Shown one piece after another: positions 60,460 through 64,000 of a stretch of 64,000 nucleotides of DNA. The position numbers were made by a program, and so were the translations under genes. A model generated the notes under the pieces. It worked only from the letters and a program-made list of their open reading frames with translations. It was not told the DNA's origin and ran no database searches. The stretch is from Aptenodytes patagonicus (lineage: Eukaryota > Chordata > Aves > Sphenisciformes > Spheniscidae). The stretch is from assembly GCF_965638725.1 (NCBI RefSeq), contig NC_134961.1, forward strand, positions 5,920,641 to 5,984,640, in the 5' to 3' direction. Positions within the stretch are counted from its first letter, which is position 1. Each line of letters begins with the position of its first letter.

Positions 60460-60780
60460 ACACGGCATTCTCACCTTGAATACGTTAACTCGTATACAGA
60501 AGTATTTAATAACTCTACAGAATTTAAAACCAAATCACTGCTAAGTCGGGCAACAGCAAGGAGCTGGGGGCAAACCAGACGCAGTAGCGACGGAACTCTG
60601 CAGAGATAACAAAGTAGACGAGAATATAATAATAGCAAAAAATACATATAAAAACCACCCGGCGCTATAGGGAACATGTTCCCAACTGAAATAATAATAA
60701 TAACTCCTCTTTTCCTCTAGCTTTAATTGGTCATTTAATGAAAAAGGACTGCGGATTAGTGTGGCATTTTATTGAATCTC
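60460..60780. other. AT-rich intronic stretch
   Basis: Contains AATATAATAATAGC and an (AAT)n tract near 60690-60703. Otherwise unique and noncoding. Confidence 0.3.
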
Positions 60781-61539
60781 GGTCCTGGCACAGGCACACG
60801 GGAGGAGGTAAGTACGAGATGCACATGTGGAAACAGCTGGAAACTTGGCACGGGAGGCCAGCATTATTACTTCACATGGTTGGGAGCCCTGCACGGTTTC
60901 ACATCGGCGTCGGTGTGCGAGGGTGGGTGACAGAGGGGTAGGGGACGTTTACATTTCCCGCGCTATGTCGTAAGGGGCATTTTTCGTGACACAGCCTACC
61001 CGCTTAGGGGATGTGAAGCGGTAACTCCACCGTCCTGGGTGTTTTCACTCATTATTCACATTGCTGTTTACACTTCTGTAGCTAAGCGCCTTCAACTGTT
61101 GCTGTTTAGGGAACTTGAGCTATCAGCTGGCGAAATAATCCACGTCCCACAGAAAAGAGGGCATAACTAATGCAACCCTTTGCTTTTTTATAATATTCCA
61201 GCTCACCGCCGTTTGCTACCATCCCGCTACCCAAGCGACTCAATCAAGGAGGGTCAAAGGCTACGTCAGGTCGCATCACTTCCCATTACCTCCAATAACC
61301 ACATCCCCGTCTTTCTATTAGTTTCCCAAAGACGCAAGCCGTTTCTCCGCAGGTCGGGCTCAACGTATAGTATTTCAGCGGGGGCAGTTTCTCAAGCCTC
61401 ACTAAAAGCCATCCCTTAGCCTGTCCTATTAGAAAATGCTTGGGAAAGCAGCAGGTCCCCGGAGGAGGCGGGTGCAGCGCAGAGCGCGGCAGGTCTGGGC
61501 CGAGGAATAAAAGGCGGAGCAAGACTTTGGGAACCAGCT

Positions 61540-62340
61540 CTTAGATCTTGCCCATACGGGGAAATCGCGCACCTGGCATAGCTCCCGTATCACCTCTGTA
61601 TTTGGAAAGAAAAGTCACTTTGTTCCAGAATAGAGTCTAGACAGGGAGATACAATAGCCACTGTAGACAATAATCATTCCCTGTATAGACAAGGTCTTAC
61701 TCTGTATTTATACAGCCCGCGGCACGATAGGCTATCAGTCTTATTTGGGTTTCTGGGCACTTCCATCACAATATTAGAGGTGAGTCTGCCCGTGATCCAG
61801 CCTGCGGTTTGTCTAAATGCAGCCTGGGGGTTTGAAATTATTCATATTCACAGGGAGACAAGTAATCACAGTTAAAAGAAGAAAATAAAATTCTTACATG
61901 CTGAACATGGACCAAAATGTATGAATGCTGCAATGGAAAATGGAAGTGAATTGAGGCCTGTATTTTTAGAAGGGGAAAGAAAGGAAACGTAAAAGGCTGT
62001 GCTTAGTACACTGCGCATGAGGTTTGGGTTTTATTACGTTACACACACCTCCTCCTCCATCCTGCTGCCATGCAGCATTTTCCTGTAAGCACCTTCTGGC
62101 TGGAAGACCGAGATAACAGAGGCTTGAATAAAATATTTTACAAAAATATTAATCTGCCTTCTCTATAAATAGTGTTACTTTTTCTCAGCTCTTCCAGTTT
62201 GTGTGCGATAACATGAAGCCTCCATCACGACTCTCTGTTTAACCCAGGGGAGATCCTCAGAGCATCAATCCCGTTGCTGAAGTTTCTCTCTTCTCTTAGG
62301 AAGGCAGCTGAAGTTTATAAATAAACTTACACATCGTATC
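61540..62340. promoter_or_regulatory. AT-rich block with SOX words in LMF1 intron
   Basis: CTTTGTT at 61618-61624 (minus strand AACAAAG) is a SOX/TCF core. AGACAATAATCATT (near 61662) is SOX/homeodomain-like. GAAATTATTCATATTCAC (near 61837) is POU-like. The 800-bp block has almost no open frames above 60 codons and no repeat signature. It is a candidate intronic enhancer; activity and conservation are inferred, not tested. Confidence 0.35.
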
Positions 62341-62539
62341 TGGAAAACACACACTGCTTCTCAGTGCATCGCAAATGCTGCCCTGCGGTGGGTTTGCTGA
62401 CAGTTTGCAGAGCCCTGTAGGACACAGCAACACGGGCCACCAGCCTGAGCGGTTTCTGTGCCAGTCCTGACATTCAGAGACTTTCGGAGCAGCTTCAAGG
62501 TACAATGCAACAAGACACGGGCTTTAAAAAATGATATGA

Positions 62540-63290
62540 AGACGGCATTAGCTTTGTTATTTTTTGAGTAGTTATTATTTGGTAAGCACCAAAAGCGTGC
62601 CTTTGTGTTGGCCAAATGCAGTCCCCAAATAGAATAAATAACCTTCATGCCATAGTAAGGAGAGGAAAAGCCTTCCCTTTGATTTTTCTTTATTCAGAGC
62701 ACTGAAGGCTTTCCACTGCTGCCCGCTGGTGAAGAACAAATCTTTGGTACGATAAACAACTGGCTTTTGTAAAGTCCAAGACATCCTGCTACCAGGAAAA
62801 GTGACCAACTTGAAGTCCCAAAACTATGAGCAGTATTTTGTTTTCTGGTTGCTATTTGTTAACCATGCTGAATCCACCCACAGCCTGCCAAAAATTGTAA
62901 CGCTTTTTGTACCAGCGGCACAGCATAGCTCAGTTCTGGGTTGTGATGGCTGGGGTCCTTCTACAAATGCCCATCATAAATGAGAAGTCAAATAATTACA
63001 GGAGCGTTGCCATCAGTAGCTGGAGGACAGACAAAGCTTTAACAATTTGTCTTCAGCTGCTGTAAAAACAGGATGTTTTTGCACTAACACAATGAAGTGT
63101 CAAGGGGTGAAAGTTTTTCCTAATGCTTAACCTGCATTTTCCTGAGATTAAATCATATTCTGCCATTTCATCCATTATTTCCTCCCTTCTCCACAGGGAC
63201 ATGGAAAACAGGTTGCTGCTTTCCCCTTTGCAGTAGGTTTTCGCCTATTCCAAACCTGTTTTGACATTGGGATGCCCATGCAGATTTGTT
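62540..63290. other. AT-rich intronic stretch near right edge
   Basis: AT-rich patches at 62550-62700 and 63090-63190 with words such as GTTATTATTTGG and GATTAAATCATATTC. I looked here for the next upstream LMF1 exon on the minus strand and did not find it. Confidence 0.3.
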
Positions 63291-64000
63291 CGCTCTGCTG
63301 CCGTGAGAGGTTTCTGCACCTCTGCTCTTTCTGCGGGTCCCTCTTCTGCACCCTTGCCGGTCAGCTGCATCCTTCCCGAATTGGGTGCTTGGCTGAGTGT
63401 AGTGGGAGGGTGACACCATGCGCGCCGAACGCCTGCTCGCCTGTCATGGTACCGTGTTTGCCTTTTCACAATGCCTTTTCCTAAGTGTGCTCATCTTGTG
63501 ATGCACACTCAGCCCAAGAGGCTTCCCCGGGGCGCGATGCTCTGCTCCATCCCGTCCCGGGGCAGGTGACGGGTCCTGCCTGTGTGCAGCACCGCACATG
63601 CCTCTCCTGTCTGCTCGGACCAAAACCAGCAAGATCGCTGGGCTTTTAGACCTTGTCCTCTGTTCTGCTCACAGCTTGGGGGCACCTGCAAATGCAATGA
63701 GCACATCGTGCCGTTCTTTTCAATTAGCAGTAGCTCCTCTTAAAACCGTGCACGTGCATTAAGTCGGCTCAGACCTTGGTTTAAACCGCTTCGATGGAGG
63801 TAGGTGATCCAGAGCGACCGACCTCAGCAACAAGCACCTGAACATCAGCTCCTGACCGATAGACACGTTATTTTTGTTGAGATCACCCCAGCACACTTTG
63901 CACACGGGTGACCAGGTTATCAGCTGGGTGATGGAGCGAAGGGGGTCCCGTCCGAGGCGGCTGCTGAGAAACAACTGAAAAGGGTCACACAGATTTCCGC

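Larger units (their letters stand above)
56189..64000 (-). other. LMF1: Partial preceding intron of LMF1 (runs off right edge)
   Basis: Sequence upstream of the penultimate exon in transcription direction. I searched by eye for the reverse complement of the expected preceding exon (FKCKPGD and DWLMWFAAFQ regions) and did not find it, so the intron appears to continue past 64000. It holds a plus-strand CR1 close to the acceptor and several AT-rich islands. GC-rich parts such as 56800-57180, 57990-58690, 59480-59760 and 60200-60400 carry open frames without recognisable homology. Confidence 0.75.

Noticed and set aside
56189-64000. The next upstream LMF1 exon
   Set aside because: Reverse-complement patterns for the conserved DWLMWFAAFQ and SPYHYRLDW segments were not found, so no call was made. 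An alignment search could overturn this.
1-64000. Prokaryotic features (operons, CRISPR arrays, insertion sequences, riboswitches)
   Set aside because: CR1 insertions and spliced LMF1 exons show avian nuclear DNA; no regular direct-repeat arrays or bacterial gene organisation exist.

Overview
This is vertebrate nuclear DNA, almost certainly from a bird. Two insertions at 1505-1650 (minus) and 56316-56500 (plus) carry the 3' end of the avian CR1 LINE, including its 8-bp ATTCTATG-type tail. There are no operons, ribosome binding sites, CRISPR arrays or bacterial mobile elements. The moderately GC-rich, CpG-containing background interrupted by short AT-rich islands suits a smaller avian chromosome. 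The species cannot be named from this sequence.

Only one gene is recognisable: LMF1 (lipase maturation factor 1), on the minus strand. Its last two coding exons are present: the penultimate at 56076-56188 and the terminal at 44678-44852, which ends in the stop codon. An 11.2-kb intron separates them. Both exons have good splice sites, their phases agree, and together they encode the conserved C-terminal 95 residues. The preceding exon was not found up to 64000, so that intron exceeds 7.8 kb here. The rest of LMF1 lies beyond the right edge.

Layout: 1-44677 is the downstream flank of LMF1, including its 3' UTR of unknown length. It is a gene desert of GC-rich stretches and AT-rich islands dense in homeodomain (TAAT), SOX, POU and forkhead-like words. 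44853-56075 is the last intron and holds a diverged minisatellite, a palindromic AT cluster and a long AT-rich block. 56189-64000 is the preceding intron, with a CR1 close to the splice acceptor. In mammals LMF1 sits between GNG13/CHTF18 (on its 3' side) and SOX8 (on its 5' side). If synteny holds, SOX8 lies to the right of this window and GNG13 to the left, and the islands are candidate long-range enhancers. That reading is inference; no alignment was possible.

The long open frames scattered through the window (up to 299 codons) lie in GC-rich DNA where stops are rare. They overlap frames on the other strand and show no recognisable protein. I do not call them genes. No new biological system was found. 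The best leads are a near-consensus SOX-POU composite site at 30524-30538, a candidate CTCF site at 16449-16462, a SOX/forkhead/homeodomain cluster at 41705-41925, an ancient CR1 doublet at 18190-18500, and the apparent lack of a canonical polyadenylation signal for more than 2 kb beyond the LMF1 stop.
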